Source of the DNA: Curtobacterium oceanosedimentum
GTDB taxonomy: Bacteria > Actinomycetota > Actinomycetes > Actinomycetales > Microbacteriaceae
Direction of reading: 5' to 3'
Length of the DNA stretch: 64,000 nucleotides
NCBI RefSeq assembly: GCF_020297365.1
Contig: NZ_JAIXIG010000001.1
Coordinates: 59,105-123,104 of the forward strand
The position numbers and the translations under genes are program-made. Below the pieces are notes generated by a model, which was not told the origin of the DNA, did not search any database, and saw only the letters and a program-made list of their open reading frames with translations. Below, piece by piece: positions 42,963 through 52,165 of this stretch (positions are counted from its first letter, which is position 1; each line of letters begins with the position of its first letter).

Positions 42963-44630
42963 ATGAGACGCCCCAACCGCCTGACGATCACCGCGGCCGT
43001 CGCCGCAGCAGCAGCCCTGGTGCTGACCGGCTGCTCGGGCGGGGACACGTCGGGCGACGGGGCCGAGGGCACGGCCAAGGGCGGCACGCTCACCATCCTG
43101 ACGCCGCAGACCTCGTTCCACCTCGACCCGGCGACGAGCCAGAGCCTCGGGATCACCTCGATGGGCCTCGTCGCCCGCCGACTCACCACGTGGGACGTCG
43201 AGCCGGGCAAGACCGCGAAGGTCGTCCCCGACCTCGCGACGGACACCGGGACGTCCAGCGACGGCGGCAAGACCTGGACCTACACGCTCAAGGACGGCGT
43301 CGAGTTCCAGGACGGCACGCCCATCACCACGAAGGACATCAAGTGGGGCATCGAGCGCTCGTTCGCGCCGACCCTGAGCGGTGGCCTGAGCTACCACAAG
43401 TCGCTCCTGGTGGGCGGCGGTGACTACAAGGGTCCGTTCGAGGGGAAGTCGCTCGACAGCATCGAGACCCCCGACGACAAGACCATCGTCTTCAAGCTCA
43501 ACGACGCGTACGGTGACTGGCCGTGGCTCGCGTCGATGCCCGCGTTCACCCCCGTCCCCGAGGGCGAGGGCAAGGACACCGGTGCCTACGACCTCGAGCC
43601 CGTCGCCTCCGGGCCGTACCAGGTGCAGTCGAACACGCAGGGCTCGCAGGTCACCCTGGTGCGGAACAAGAACTGGAGCGCGAAGACCGACGAGGTCCGC
43701 ACGGCCGGCCCCTCGAAGATCGTCTTCAAGGAGAGCCAGGACCAGTCCACGGTGACGCAGACGCTCATCGCCGACAACGGCGACGCGAAGAACTCGTTCG
43801 GCGCGATCTACCTCGGTGCCGCGGAGCTCAACCAGGTCCGCAGCAACCCGGCGGCGCAGGAGCGTCTGGCCACCTCGAAGGCCGGCCCGATCTCGTACAT
43901 GGCGATCAACACCCAGCGCGGGGAGCTCAAGGACCTCAAGGTCCGCCAGGCGCTGCAGTACGCCGTCGACCGCAAGTCCTTCCGGATCGCCGCCGGTGGA
44001 GCCATCGCCGGGTCGTACGCCTCGACGCTGATCACCCCGGGCATCGCCGGTCGCCAGGACTACGACCTGTACGAGACGAAGCCCACCGGTGACGTCGACA
44101 AGGCCAAGCAGCTGCTCGAGGAGGCCGGCGTCAGCAACCTGAAGCTGACCCTCGTGACGCAGAACGACCCGACCTACCTCGCACAGGCGCAGGCGCTGCA
44201 GTCCGGGCTCAAGCGCGCCGGCATCGCCGTGACGCTCAAGCCGCTCGACTACGACTCCTTCACGCAGGCGACCACGAACGGCACCGACTTCGACCTGTCG
44301 CTGTCGAGCTGGCAGCCCGACTTCCCGAGCGCGAACGCCAACCTGCAGCCCCTGTACGACTCGTCGCAGATCGGTGGCGGCGGCTACAACATCTCGAAGT
44401 ACCGCAACGCCGAGGTCGACGCCCTCATCGCGAAGGCGAGCTCGACGGTCGACCAGGACGACGCGCAGGAGCTGTGGGCCGAGGCCGACCAGAAGATCAT
44501 GGCCGACGCACCGGTCGTGCCGCTGATCTACGCGAAGCAGTCGTTCCTGGCGGGTTCGAACGTGCAGAACTTCCAGATCGCCGACTTCCCCGCGTACCCG
44601 AACTACCTCAAGGTCTCGCTCGAGCAGTGA
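42963..44630 (+). CDS. Peptide/nickel-type ABC transporter substrate-binding lipoprotein
   Basis: This 555-residue SBP_bac_5 (DppA/OppA class) protein has a lipoprotein signal (LTITAAVAAAAALVLTGC). The typical phrases GGTLTILTPQTSFHLDPAT, YTLKDGVEFQDGTPITTKDI and VRQALQYAVDRKSF are all present. It opens a four-gene operon: binding protein, fused ATPases, DppC-type and DppB-type permeases, each linked by GTGA overlaps. The cargo could be dipeptides or oligopeptides, but also sugars or metal chelates, since the family is broad. Confidence 0.92.
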   Translation: MRRPNRLTITAAVAAAAALVLTGCSGGDTSGDGAEGTAKGGTLTILTPQTSFHLDPATSQSLGITSMGLVARRLTTWDVEPGKTAKVVPDLATDTGTSSDGGKTWTYTLKDGVEFQDGTPITTKDIKWGIERSFAPTLSGGLSYHKSLLVGGGDYKGPFEGKSLDSIETPDDKTIVFKLNDAYGDWPWLASMPAFTPVPEGEGKDTGAYDLEPVASGPYQVQSNTQGSQVTLVRNKNWSAKTDEVRTAGPSKIVFKESQDQSTVTQTLIADNGDAKNSFGAIYLGAAELNQVRSNPAAQERLATSKAGPISYMAINTQRGELKDLKVRQALQYAVDRKSFRIAAGGAIAGSYASTLITPGIAGRQDYDLYETKPTGDVDKAKQLLEEAGVSNLKLTLVTQNDPTYLAQAQALQSGLKRAGIAVTLKPLDYDSFTQATTNGTDFDLSLSSWQPDFPSANANLQPLYDSSQIGGGGYNISKYRNAEVDALIAKASSTVDQDDAQELWAEADQKIMADAPVVPLIYAKQSFLAGSNVQNFQIADFPAYPNYLKVSLEQ

Positions 44631-46348
44631 CCGATCCCATCCTGCAGGTCGAGGGGCTCCGCGTCGCGTTCGGTGACGCGGAGCCCGTCGTCCGTGACGT
44701 CTCCTTCGACCTGACACCCGGCCGCGTCCTGGCCCTGGTGGGCGAGTCCGGCTCGGGCAAGTCCGTCAGCGCCATGAGCGTGCTCGGGCTCCTCCCGCCG
44801 CAGGCCACGGTGTCGGGCAGCGCCCGCTTCCGTGGCGAGGAGCTCATCGGTGCCCCCGCTGAGGTCGTCCGCGCCGTGCGGGGTGCGGGCATCGGCGTGG
44901 TGTTCCAGGAGCCGATGAACTCGTTCACACCGGTGTTGTCGATCGGCACCCAGATCGCCGAGGCCGTCCGCGCGCACCCGTCCGGACTCGACCGCGCCGG
45001 GGTCAGGACGCGCGTCGACGAGCTGCTGCGCGATGCCGGGCTGCCCGACCCGGAGCGCATCCGGAAGGCGTACCCGCACGAACTCTCCGGCGGCCAGCTC
45101 CAGCGCGCCATGATCGCGATGGCCCTGGCCGGCGACCCGGTCGCGCTCTTCGCCGACGAGCCGACGACCGCCCTCGACGTGACGGTGCAGGCCGGCATCC
45201 TCGACCTGCTGCGCCGGTTGTGCCGCGAGCGCTCCCTGGCCGTCCTGCTCATCACGCACGACATGGGTGTGGTGGCGGACGTCGCGGACGACCTGCTCGT
45301 GCTGCGCCGCGGCGACCCGGTCGAGCACGGCACCGTCGCCGAGGTCTTCGCCCACCCGACCGCCGACTACACACGCGAGCTCCTCGCCGCCGTCCCCAGC
45401 CTGGAGGCGCGGGCCGGCGAGCCCGGATCACGCGCCCAGCGACACCTCACGTCTGCGGGGGCGCGTGCGGTGTCGCCCAGCGCGAACACCGCTGCGGTGA
45501 CCGACGGGGCGGACGGAAGCCGCGCCTCCAGCCCGCTCGTCGCGCGCCTGCGTGACGTCGCCGTGCGGTACTCGCGCCGAGGCGGACCGACCGTGTCCGG
45601 GATCGACCTCGACCTGCACGCCGGCGAGACCGTCGGCCTCGTGGGGGAGTCGGGCTCCGGCAAGTCGACGATCGGACGTGCGCTCGCGGGTCTGGTGCCC
45701 GTGGTCGCCGGTTCGGTCGAGGTGGACGGCAGCGACCTGCGGACCGCACGCGGCCGACGCCTGCGCGAGCTCCGCAGCCGTGTCGGCATCGTGTTCCAGG
45801 ACCCGGCGTCGTCGCTCAACCCCCGGCAGACGATCGGCTGGAGCATCGCCGAGCCGTTGCTCGTACACGGCACGGCCTCCGCCGCCGACCGCGCCGAGCG
45901 GGTGCGCGAGCTCCTGACCGCCGTGCAGCTCGACCCGTCGTGGGCCGAGCGCTTCCCGCACCAGCTCTCGGGCGGGCAGCGGCAGCGCGTCGCCGTCGCC
46001 CGGGCACTCGCGCTCCGGCCCGCGCTCGTGATCGCCGACGAACCGACCTCGGCGCTCGACGTCACGGTGCAGGCCGCCGTGCTCGACCTGCTCGCCGAGC
46101 TGCAGCAGGACCTCGGGTTCGGCATGCTGCTCATCAGCCACGACCTCGCCGTCGTCCGCCAGCTCGCCGACCAGGTGATCGTGCTGCACGACGGCCGCGT
46201 GGTCGAGCGGGGCGACACCGACGCCGTGCTCGACGACCCGCAACAGGACTACACGCGCATGCTCCTCGCGGCAGCGCCCGTCGCCGACCCCGAGCGACAG
46301 GCCGCCCGCCGCGAAGCGTGGCGTGCGTGGGAAGGAGCGGCCTCGTGA
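44627..46348 (+). CDS. Fused DppD-DppF-type peptide ABC transporter ATPase
   Basis: This 573-residue protein joins two complete ABC ATPases. Domain 1 has GESGSGKS (39-46), LSGGQLQRAMIA and FADEPTTALD; domain 2 has GESGSGKST (from about 341), LSGGQRQRVAVA and IADEPTSALD. Most bacteria encode DppD and DppF separately; fused forms occur in actinobacteria. The linker (about residues 265-300) is rich in Ala, Arg and Ser. Part of it is encoded by a palindrome related to the intergenic repeats at 15.69-15.99 kb. The GTG start overlaps the binding-protein stop. The oligopeptide-specific C-terminal CxxxxPxC cysteine motif is not visible. Confidence 0.92.
   Translation: MTDPILQVEGLRVAFGDAEPVVRDVSFDLTPGRVLALVGESGSGKSVSAMSVLGLLPPQATVSGSARFRGEELIGAPAEVVRAVRGAGIGVVFQEPMNSFTPVLSIGTQIAEAVRAHPSGLDRAGVRTRVDELLRDAGLPDPERIRKAYPHELSGGQLQRAMIAMALAGDPVALFADEPTTALDVTVQAGILDLLRRLCRERSLAVLLITHDMGVVADVADDLLVLRRGDPVEHGTVAEVFAHPTADYTRELLAAVPSLEARAGEPGSRAQRHLTSAGARAVSPSANTAAVTDGADGSRASSPLVARLRDVAVRYSRRGGPTVSGIDLDLHAGETVGLVGESGSGKSTIGRALAGLVPVVAGSVEVDGSDLRTARGRRLRELRSRVGIVFQDPASSLNPRQTIGWSIAEPLLVHGTASAADRAERVRELLTAVQLDPSWAERFPHQLSGGQRQRVAVARALALRPALVIADEPTSALDVTVQAAVLDLLAELQQDLGFGMLLISHDLAVVRQLADQVIVLHDGRVVERGDTDAVLDDPQQDYTRMLLAAAPVADPERQAARREAWRAWEGAAS
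45430..45490. repeat. Palindromic repeat inside the ATPase linker coding sequence
   Basis: CCCAGCGACACCTCACG (45435-45451) and CGTGCGGTGTCGCCCAG (45464-45480) form inverted arms, followed by CGCGAAC. The same phrases define the tandem intergenic units near 15.7-16.0 kb. Here they are in frame and encode linker residues about 268-288. Confidence 0.7.
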
Positions 46349-47280
46349 CCGCCAACGTCGTCGACCGACCGGTCGCACCGTCCGGCCGCGCCACCGGGTT
46401 CCGCGCCGTCGTGCGTCGGGTCCGGCAGGACCGCTGGGCCGTCGGTGCCGCCGTCGTCATCGCGGTGTTCATCGTGGTGGCGGTCGCCGCTCCGCTCATC
46501 GCGAAGCTGTCCGGGCAGGACCCGTACGCGTACGACATCGACGCGCTGAACGACTTCGGTGCGCCGCGTGGCGCCGGCGGTGGCATCAGCGGTGAGCACT
46601 GGTTCGGGGTCGAGCCGTTGACCGGCCGCGACCTGTTCTCGATCGTCACCTACGGCGCACGGACCTCGCTGGGCATCGGACTGGCGGCCACCCTGCTGTC
46701 GATCGTCATCGGCGTGCTCGTCGGCGTCACGACCGGGTTCTTCGGCGGCTGGTACGACCGGGTGCTGTCCCGGGTCGTCGACGTGATCTTCGGGTTCCCG
46801 TCGCTCGTGTTCATGATCGCCCTCACCGCGATCGTGCCGACCTCGTTCCCCAAGCCCCTGCTCGTCGTGCTCGTCATCGGGTTCTTCGGCTGGCCGGCCG
46901 TGGCGCGCGTGGTCCGCGGGCAGACGCTGTCGCTCGTCAGCCGGAACTACGTCGTGGCGTCCACGGCGATGGGGGCCGGTCGCTGGCACGTCATCCGCAC
47001 GCAGCTGTTGCCGAACCTCGCCGCGACGATCACCGTCTACGCCACGATCTCGATCCCCTCGATGATCGGGGCCGAGGCCGCGCTGTCCTTCCTCGCCGTC
47101 GGGGTGAACCCGCCGACGCCGTCGTGGGGCCGCAGCATCGGCGACGCCATCGGCTGGGTGCAGACCGACCCCATGTACCTCGTGTTCCCCGGAGCCGCAC
47201 TGTTCCTCATCACCCTCGCCTTCAACGTGCTCGGCGACGCCCTGCGCGACGCCCTCGACCCGCGAGGGGGCACCAAGTGA
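46345..47280 (+). CDS. Peptide ABC transporter permease, DppC type
   Basis: This 311-residue permease has a cytoplasmic N-terminus, about six helices and the conserved loop GAGRWHVIRTQLLPNLAATI for ATPase contact. GEHWFGVEPLTGRDLFSIVTYGARTS is the typical DppC periplasmic entry. The GTG start overlaps the ATPase stop, and its own stop overlaps the start of the next permease. The order C before B reverses the usual dppB-dppC order. Confidence 0.92.
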   Translation: MTANVVDRPVAPSGRATGFRAVVRRVRQDRWAVGAAVVIAVFIVVAVAAPLIAKLSGQDPYAYDIDALNDFGAPRGAGGGISGEHWFGVEPLTGRDLFSIVTYGARTSLGIGLAATLLSIVIGVLVGVTTGFFGGWYDRVLSRVVDVIFGFPSLVFMIALTAIVPTSFPKPLLVVLVIGFFGWPAVARVVRGQTLSLVSRNYVVASTAMGAGRWHVIRTQLLPNLAATITVYATISIPSMIGAEAALSFLAVGVNPPTPSWGRSIGDAIGWVQTDPMYLVFPGAALFLITLAFNVLGDALRDALDPRGGTK

Positions 47281-48281
47281 ACGCCGCCACCCTCCGGTTC
47301 CTGGCGATCCGCCTGCTCGGGGCCGCCGTCGTGCTGCTCGTCGTCGCGGCGATCACCTACGCGCTGTTCATGCTGCTGCCGACGAACCCGGCGCGCGCGA
47401 TCTGCGACAAGCCCTGCACGCCCGACCGGCTGCGCGAGGTCCAGGCGTTCCTGGGCACCGACAAGCCGTGGATCGCCCAGTTCGGCGCCTACCTGGCCGG
47501 CATCTTCGCCGGACGCACCTTCGGCAGCGGCAACAGCGTGATCGAGTGCGCGGCGCCCTGCTTCGGCTACTCGTTCCAGCTGCACGAGAGCGTCACCGAC
47601 CTGATCCTGTCGCGTCTGCCCGTGACGGCGTCGATCGCCGTCGGGGCCGCCGTGCTCTGGCTCGTCGCCGGGGTCCTCGGCGGCGCGGTGTCGGCCCTGC
47701 GGCGTGGCACGTTCGTCGACCGGGCGGTCATGACGGTCGCGGTCGCCGGGGTGTCCTCGCCGGCGTACCTGGTCGGGCTGCTCGGCATCCTGCTGTTCGG
47801 CTTCGTGCTCGGGATCCTGCCGACGAGTGGCTACGTGGAGTTCTCCGACGACCCGGTCGGCTGGTTCACGCACCTGATCCTGCCGTGGAGCGTGCTCGCC
47901 TTCATCAGCGCGGCGATCTACGCCCGGCTCACCCGCGGCGAGATGCTCGAGTCGATGTCGCAGGACTTCGTGCGGACGGCCCGCGCGAAGGGCCTGAAGG
48001 AGCGCCAGGTCGTCGTGCGGCACGGTCTGCGGACCGCGATCCTGCCCGTGGTGACGCTGTTCGGGCTCGACCTCGGGTCGCTGCTCGGCGGTGCGGTCAT
48101 CACCGAGAAGGTGTTCTCGATGCAGGGACTCGGAGCGCTGCTCATCGACGCGGTGCACACGCTCGACCTGCAGGTGGTCGTCGGGTTCACGGTGTTCTCG
48201 GCGCTGCTCATCGTCACCGCCAACGTGATCGTCGACATGGTGTCGGCGATCGTCGACCCCCGGGTGCGGCGCCGGGCGTAG
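47277..48281 (+). CDS. Peptide ABC transporter permease, DppB type
   Basis: This 334-residue permease has about six helices, starting with RLLGAAVVLLVVAAITYALF, and the cytoplasmic contact loop DFVRTARAKGLKERQVVVRHG. GGAVITEKVFSMQGLGALL is a DppB hallmark. It is the last gene of the operon. A cysteine-rich extracellular segment (AICDKPCTPDRL and VIECAAPCFGY) between helices 1 and 2 is unusual and may form disulfides or bind metal. Confidence 0.9.
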   Translation: MNAATLRFLAIRLLGAAVVLLVVAAITYALFMLLPTNPARAICDKPCTPDRLREVQAFLGTDKPWIAQFGAYLAGIFAGRTFGSGNSVIECAAPCFGYSFQLHESVTDLILSRLPVTASIAVGAAVLWLVAGVLGGAVSALRRGTFVDRAVMTVAVAGVSSPAYLVGLLGILLFGFVLGILPTSGYVEFSDDPVGWFTHLILPWSVLAFISAAIYARLTRGEMLESMSQDFVRTARAKGLKERQVVVRHGLRTAILPVVTLFGLDLGSLLGGAVITEKVFSMQGLGALLIDAVHTLDLQVVVGFTVFSALLIVTANVIVDMVSAIVDPRVRRRA

Positions 48282-48294
48282 GGCACCGGGCCGG

Positions 48295-48759
48295 TCAGGG
48301 CGGCCCGACCACCAACCGGTAGACGGAACCGTCGGCGGTCCGCTCGAGCACGCCCAGGTCGACGGCGTCCCGGCGCACGACGGAGACATCCGCGGCGAAC
48401 ATCGCGATCGCGGCGTTCAGCACCGGCTCGGACACCGCGCGGCCACCACCGAGCCGCTCGAACACGAGCTGCACGATACGGACCGACAGCCCGTGGCGCT
48501 CGGCGTCCTTGGCGGGCATCCGCTCGATCCGGGCGAACTCGAGCAGGCCCGCAGGGGACTGCAACCGCTGGAGGTCCCGAGCGGTCCGGCCGAGCACCTC
48601 GGCATCGGGGCCGTCGTCGTCGAGCCAGTCGAAGGACCGGATCGACCTGCGGGTCCGTTCGTCGAGGTGCCCGTCGCTGACGACCGCCGCACGCAGGGTC
48701 GGGGACGCCAGGACCGACAGGACCTGGCGTGCCCGACCGAGCGTGTCGGCGACCGTCAT
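48295..48759 (-). CDS. DUF2087-type protein
   Basis: This 154-residue protein ends with VVRRDAVDLGVLERTADGSVYRL, matching the DUF2087 pattern (a winged-helix-like D...RR.LVD...L.R..DG..Y motif). The N-terminal half, about residues 1-90, is helical (TLGRARQVLSVLASPTLRAA). A regulatory or nucleic-acid-binding role is inferred only from this fold. Its ATG overlaps the stop of the acetyltransferase gene (TGATG), so the two are translationally coupled. Confidence 0.6.
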   Translation of the reverse strand: MTVADTLGRARQVLSVLASPTLRAAVVSDGHLDERTRRSIRSFDWLDDDGPDAEVLGRTARDLQRLQSPAGLLEFARIERMPAKDAERHGLSVRIVQLVFERLGGGRAVSEPVLNAAIAMFAADVSVVRRDAVDLGVLERTADGSVYRLVVGPP

Positions 48760-50078
48760 CAGAAGTACGTGATGCCGTGCGGCGTCCGCGGCGGCGTCAG
48801 CATCGCCCCGAGCCGCTGCACCGACGTCGGGTCCGCGGCACGGACGAGTCCCGCAGCGGCCAGCGTGCCGGGGGAGACCGACCCGATGAGCAGCGCGCCG
48901 AGCTCCGCGACATCGAGCTGGATGTCGGACCCGGCCACGTCGACGTCGTCGGCGATCCGCGTGACCGTGCCACGGGCCTCCTGGACGTCGAGCCGGTACG
49001 TGCCGGAGGTGAAGCCGAGCGCATCGGTGACCGCGAGGGTCAGCGACCCGTCGACGGCGAACGGGCGCGACTCGAGCACCGCGGCCACGTCGAGGACACG
49101 CAGCCAGACGTGGTCCTCCTCGTGGTCGACGTCGTACGCACGGTTGTCGCCGAGCGCCGCGACGATCGGGTCGTCGAGGCGGGAGCGGTTGTACTTCACG
49201 ACGTCGTTGAGGTCGATCGACAGCAGGAACTCCCACAGCGCGGTGTAGGCGGCGTCGTCGGCGTAGACCAGGTCGACGATCTCGAGCGTGGTGTCGGCGC
49301 CGTTCGACTCCTTGATCCGCCACGTGACGTACCCGTCGAGCTCGTCCGAGCCGTCGGGGCGGTGCACGGCGGCACGGACGTCCTTCGCGGGCTTGTCGTC
49401 GGGACCGATCAGGCCGAACACGATCGGCCAGGTCCCGGTGTTGCGGACCATGGAGCCCGGCGTGCGGGCGTGGAAGCGCTCGAACAGCGCCTTGCCCGGG
49501 CCGTCGGCCAGCCACTGCGGCGTGACGACCGACACCGTACCCGAGGTCGGGGCGAGCAGGGGGAGTGCGCGCTCGCGGCGGACGTGCACCGCGCGCTCAC
49601 GGATGGCGCAGCCGAAGCCGAAGCGGCGGTAGATGGTGCCCTCGGACGCCGTGAGCGACGCGACGGCATACCCCTCGGCGACACCGCGCTCGAGCGCGTG
49701 CGTCATCATCCGGCGCAGGATGCCGCGGCGACGCTCGGTCGGGCGGACGGTCACGGCCGAGATCGCCTGCGTGTCGATCGCGGACCCGTCGCCCCAGCTC
49801 AGCGCCTTGCGGAACCAGGTGAAGGTGCCGGCCGGCCACGTCTCGTCCACGGAGCCCGGGAACGGCTGGCGCACGTACACGCCGAGGAACGTCTCGTCGT
49901 CGGCGATGAAGTGCGACACCATGCGGGCCGCGCCCTCGGCGTCGGGGTCGGCTTCGTGGAACCCCATCCCCACGGCCTGCATCCACGCTGCCGTCTCGGC
50001 GTTCGGTGCCCCCTTGTCGTCCGTCCCGGGCGCGAACTCGCGCAGCTCGTAGCGGTCGTCGAATGCCTCGTTGCTCAC
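48759..50078 (-). CDS. Eis-type GNAT acetyltransferase
   Basis: This 439-residue protein combines two GNAT folds and a sterol-carrier-like C-terminal region, the Eis architecture. The acetyl-CoA site is ISAVTVRPTERRRGILRRMM (residues about 106-125). The general-acid tyrosine lies in ASEGTIYRRFGFG (Y150). The chain ends in Phe (GITYF), which matches the Eis family, where the terminal carboxylate acts as general base. It begins with GTG. Mycobacterial Eis acetylates aminoglycosides and many amines; the substrate here is unknown. The DUF2087 gene follows in the same unit. Confidence 0.85.
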   Translation of the reverse strand: MSNEAFDDRYELREFAPGTDDKGAPNAETAAWMQAVGMGFHEADPDAEGAARMVSHFIADDETFLGVYVRQPFPGSVDETWPAGTFTWFRKALSWGDGSAIDTQAISAVTVRPTERRRGILRRMMTHALERGVAEGYAVASLTASEGTIYRRFGFGCAIRERAVHVRRERALPLLAPTSGTVSVVTPQWLADGPGKALFERFHARTPGSMVRNTGTWPIVFGLIGPDDKPAKDVRAAVHRPDGSDELDGYVTWRIKESNGADTTLEIVDLVYADDAAYTALWEFLLSIDLNDVVKYNRSRLDDPIVAALGDNRAYDVDHEEDHVWLRVLDVAAVLESRPFAVDGSLTLAVTDALGFTSGTYRLDVQEARGTVTRIADDVDVAGSDIQLDVAELGALLIGSVSPGTLAAAGLVRAADPTSVQRLGAMLTPPRTPHGITYF

Positions 50079-50106
50079 GTTCCGACACTACCGGGACGAG
50101 GTGCCG

Positions 50107-51582
50107 TCACGGCGAGCGGCGGGCGGCTTCCTGGGCGACGACCTGGTCGAGGTCCGGCAGCCGCCGCATCTGCTGCAGGGGGCGGACCATCCGGTGGTTG
50201 TCGCGGAGTGCCGGTTCGGCGCGGGACAGGAAGGCCCAGTAACCGGCGGTGAACGGGCAGGCGTCGTCCCCGGTGCGCTGGGTCGGGTCGTACCGGCACC
50301 CGCCGCAGTGGTCCGACATGCGGTCGATGTACCGACCGCCCGAGGCGTACGGCTTCGTGGCGACCATGCCCCCGTCGGCGTGCTGCGACATGCCGATGAT
50401 GTTCGCCGGCATCACCCAGTCGGTGCCGTCCACGAACACGTCGGTGAACCACTCCGTGAGCCGGACCGGGTCGTACCCGCGCTGGAGCGCCCAGTTGCCG
50501 AGGACCATCAGGCGCTGGATGTGGTGCAGCCACCCGTGGTCGTGCAGGCCCTGGACCGCGGTCCGCAGGCAGACGGCGTCGATCTCGCTGGCGTCCAGCT
50601 CCCGCCACCAGTCGGGCAGGAGCTCGTGGGCCCCGAGCGCGTTCTCGGAGGCACCGTAGTCGTCGCCGAACCACCAGTAGAGGTGCCAGACGTAGTCGCG
50701 CCACCCGGCGATCTGCCGGACGAAACCCTCGACGCTGGCCAGCGGTGCCGCCTGGGTCCGGTGTGCCTCGAGCGCTGCGTCGATCGCCTCGACGGGGTCG
50801 AGCACGCCCAGGTTCATCGGCACGCTCAGCAGCGAGTGCGCCATCGTCCAGTCGTCGGTGAGCGTCGCGTCCTCGAACGGGCCGAAGTCGCCGAGCCGCA
50901 CCGCGACGAAGTCGTCGAGGGCGCGGCGGGCCTCGTCGGCGGTCACCGCGAAACGGCGCCGGTCGTCACGCCCGACGAACCGGGCGACGCCGTCCCGCTC
51001 CCACCGGTCCAGATCGTGTCGGACCTGTTCGTCGATGTCGTCCTCGACCGGCCACCACGGTTCGGGCAGCCCGAGGGTCGTCGCACCCTTCGGCGGGGGC
51101 TGGCGGTTCTGGGCGTCGAGGCTGAACGCGCCGCCGAGCGGTGCCCCCTGCTCCATGAGCCAGCCCTCGCGCCGCCGGACCCGCTCGTAGTGCTGCTCCA
51201 TCCGGAACCGCCCGGTGCCTTGCGCCGCCCACTCGGCGAACTCGGCCTCGTCGGTCACGAAGCCGCGACTCGGCAGGACGAGGACGTCCTGGCCCCAGTG
51301 CCGGACCTGTGCCCGCATCGTGCTCGAGGGGGGATCGACCACGTCGAGCCCTGCCCGGCCGGCCAGCGCCTCGCGCAGGGTGTCGACCTGGACGTGCTCG
51401 GCCCGGTCGCCGAGTTCGCGGACGCGGTGGCGCAGCGCGCTGAGCCACAGGTGGGCCTTCGCACGGTGCACCGGGCGCGCCGTGAAGAACTCGCGCGCCT
51501 CGACCACCAGGGCCGGCCCGCCGTCGTCGAACGCGGGGCCGTACTGCCCGGGCAGGACGATGCGGCGGCGTTCGGCGTGCAT
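50107..51582 (-). CDS. FeS-type bacterial cryptochrome/(6-4) photolyase
   Basis: This 491-residue protein belongs to the FeS-BCP/PhrB group, which repairs (6-4) photoproducts with FAD and light. Its four cluster cysteines C338, C426, C429 and C442 match PhrB of Agrobacterium (350, 438, 441, 454) with one constant offset of 12. The FAD-binding helical domain contains DWTMAHSLLSVPMNLG and YWWFGDDYG, and ends with DPTQRTGDDACPFTAGYW. The ATG at 51582 gives an N-terminus ending in the Rossmann-like antenna domain strand RIVLPGQYG. Together with the SPL-like radical SAM gene it suggests strong exposure to sunlight. Confidence 0.9.
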   Translation of the reverse strand: MHAERRRIVLPGQYGPAFDDGGPALVVEAREFFTARPVHRAKAHLWLSALRHRVRELGDRAEHVQVDTLREALAGRAGLDVVDPPSSTMRAQVRHWGQDVLVLPSRGFVTDEAEFAEWAAQGTGRFRMEQHYERVRRREGWLMEQGAPLGGAFSLDAQNRQPPPKGATTLGLPEPWWPVEDDIDEQVRHDLDRWERDGVARFVGRDDRRRFAVTADEARRALDDFVAVRLGDFGPFEDATLTDDWTMAHSLLSVPMNLGVLDPVEAIDAALEAHRTQAAPLASVEGFVRQIAGWRDYVWHLYWWFGDDYGASENALGAHELLPDWWRELDASEIDAVCLRTAVQGLHDHGWLHHIQRLMVLGNWALQRGYDPVRLTEWFTDVFVDGTDWVMPANIIGMSQHADGGMVATKPYASGGRYIDRMSDHCGGCRYDPTQRTGDDACPFTAGYWAFLSRAEPALRDNHRMVRPLQQMRRLPDLDQVVAQEAARRSP

Positions 51583-51631
51583 GCCGCAGAACCTACCGAG
51601 GCGGTGCGGCGACAGCTGGGAGCCCGCGGGC

Positions 51632-52165
51632 TCAGTCGGTCGCGCCCCGCGGCGGGTCGACGAGGAGCCCGACCCGGTCGGCCAGGTAGTCGGCGAGCGG
51701 GACGGCGGTGCCTGCGGCGGGGGACCAGCGGACGGACGGCACGTCGTCGGCGACGAAGAGCACCCCGTCGCCGCCGACCAGGGTGTCGTCGACGGGGATC
51801 GGCACGGCACCGTGGTTGACGGTGTCGCCGGCGGCGAAGTGTCCCTTGGCCGCCGCGGCACGGTAGGCGCGGCGCACCTCGGCCGAGACCGACTGGAACT
51901 GCGCCCGGCCGGGTTCCGTCACCCAGGTGATCGCTCCCGTGGCCCAGACCCGGCCGGTGGTCTCGGGCGACGACCCGATCAGCAGCGCGCCGACCCGCCA
52001 GACCCGGCCGAGCGGTCGCATCGTCGGGTCACGACGGATCCCCAGGACGGCCTTCGGTTGCACGTACTCGCCGAGTGCCTCGTCCGGCACGTCTGCCGCG
52101 CGGAGCCGTCGAGTCGCCTCGTCGAGGAGCTCCTGCGCCCGCTGCACGCCGTCCGTCACGTCCAC
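51632..52165 (-). CDS. Uncharacterised soluble protein
   Basis: I do not recognise this 177-residue protein. It begins with an amphipathic helix (VQRAQELLDEATRRLRAADV) and continues with beta-rich sequence (WRVGALLIGSSPETTGRVW, WATGAITWVTEPGRAQFQSV). No motif of a known enzyme is visible. The GTG start lies inside the 3' part of the signal peptidase frame on the same strand, a 137-bp overlap. If that overlap is not real, an ATG at 52021 would give 129 residues. The helix-rich N-terminus looks genuine, which favours the longer form. Confidence 0.6.
   Translation of the reverse strand: MDVTDGVQRAQELLDEATRRLRAADVPDEALGEYVQPKAVLGIRRDPTMRPLGRVWRVGALLIGSSPETTGRVWATGAITWVTEPGRAQFQSVSAEVRRAYRAAAAKGHFAAGDTVNHGAVPIPVDDTLVGGDGVLFVADDVPSVRWSPAAGTAVPLADYLADRVGLLVDPPRGATD

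Noticed and set aside
45427..46378. Antisense frames in the fused ATPase gene
   Set aside because: They are opposite intact Walker and signature motifs of the second ATPase domain and show no domain of their own.
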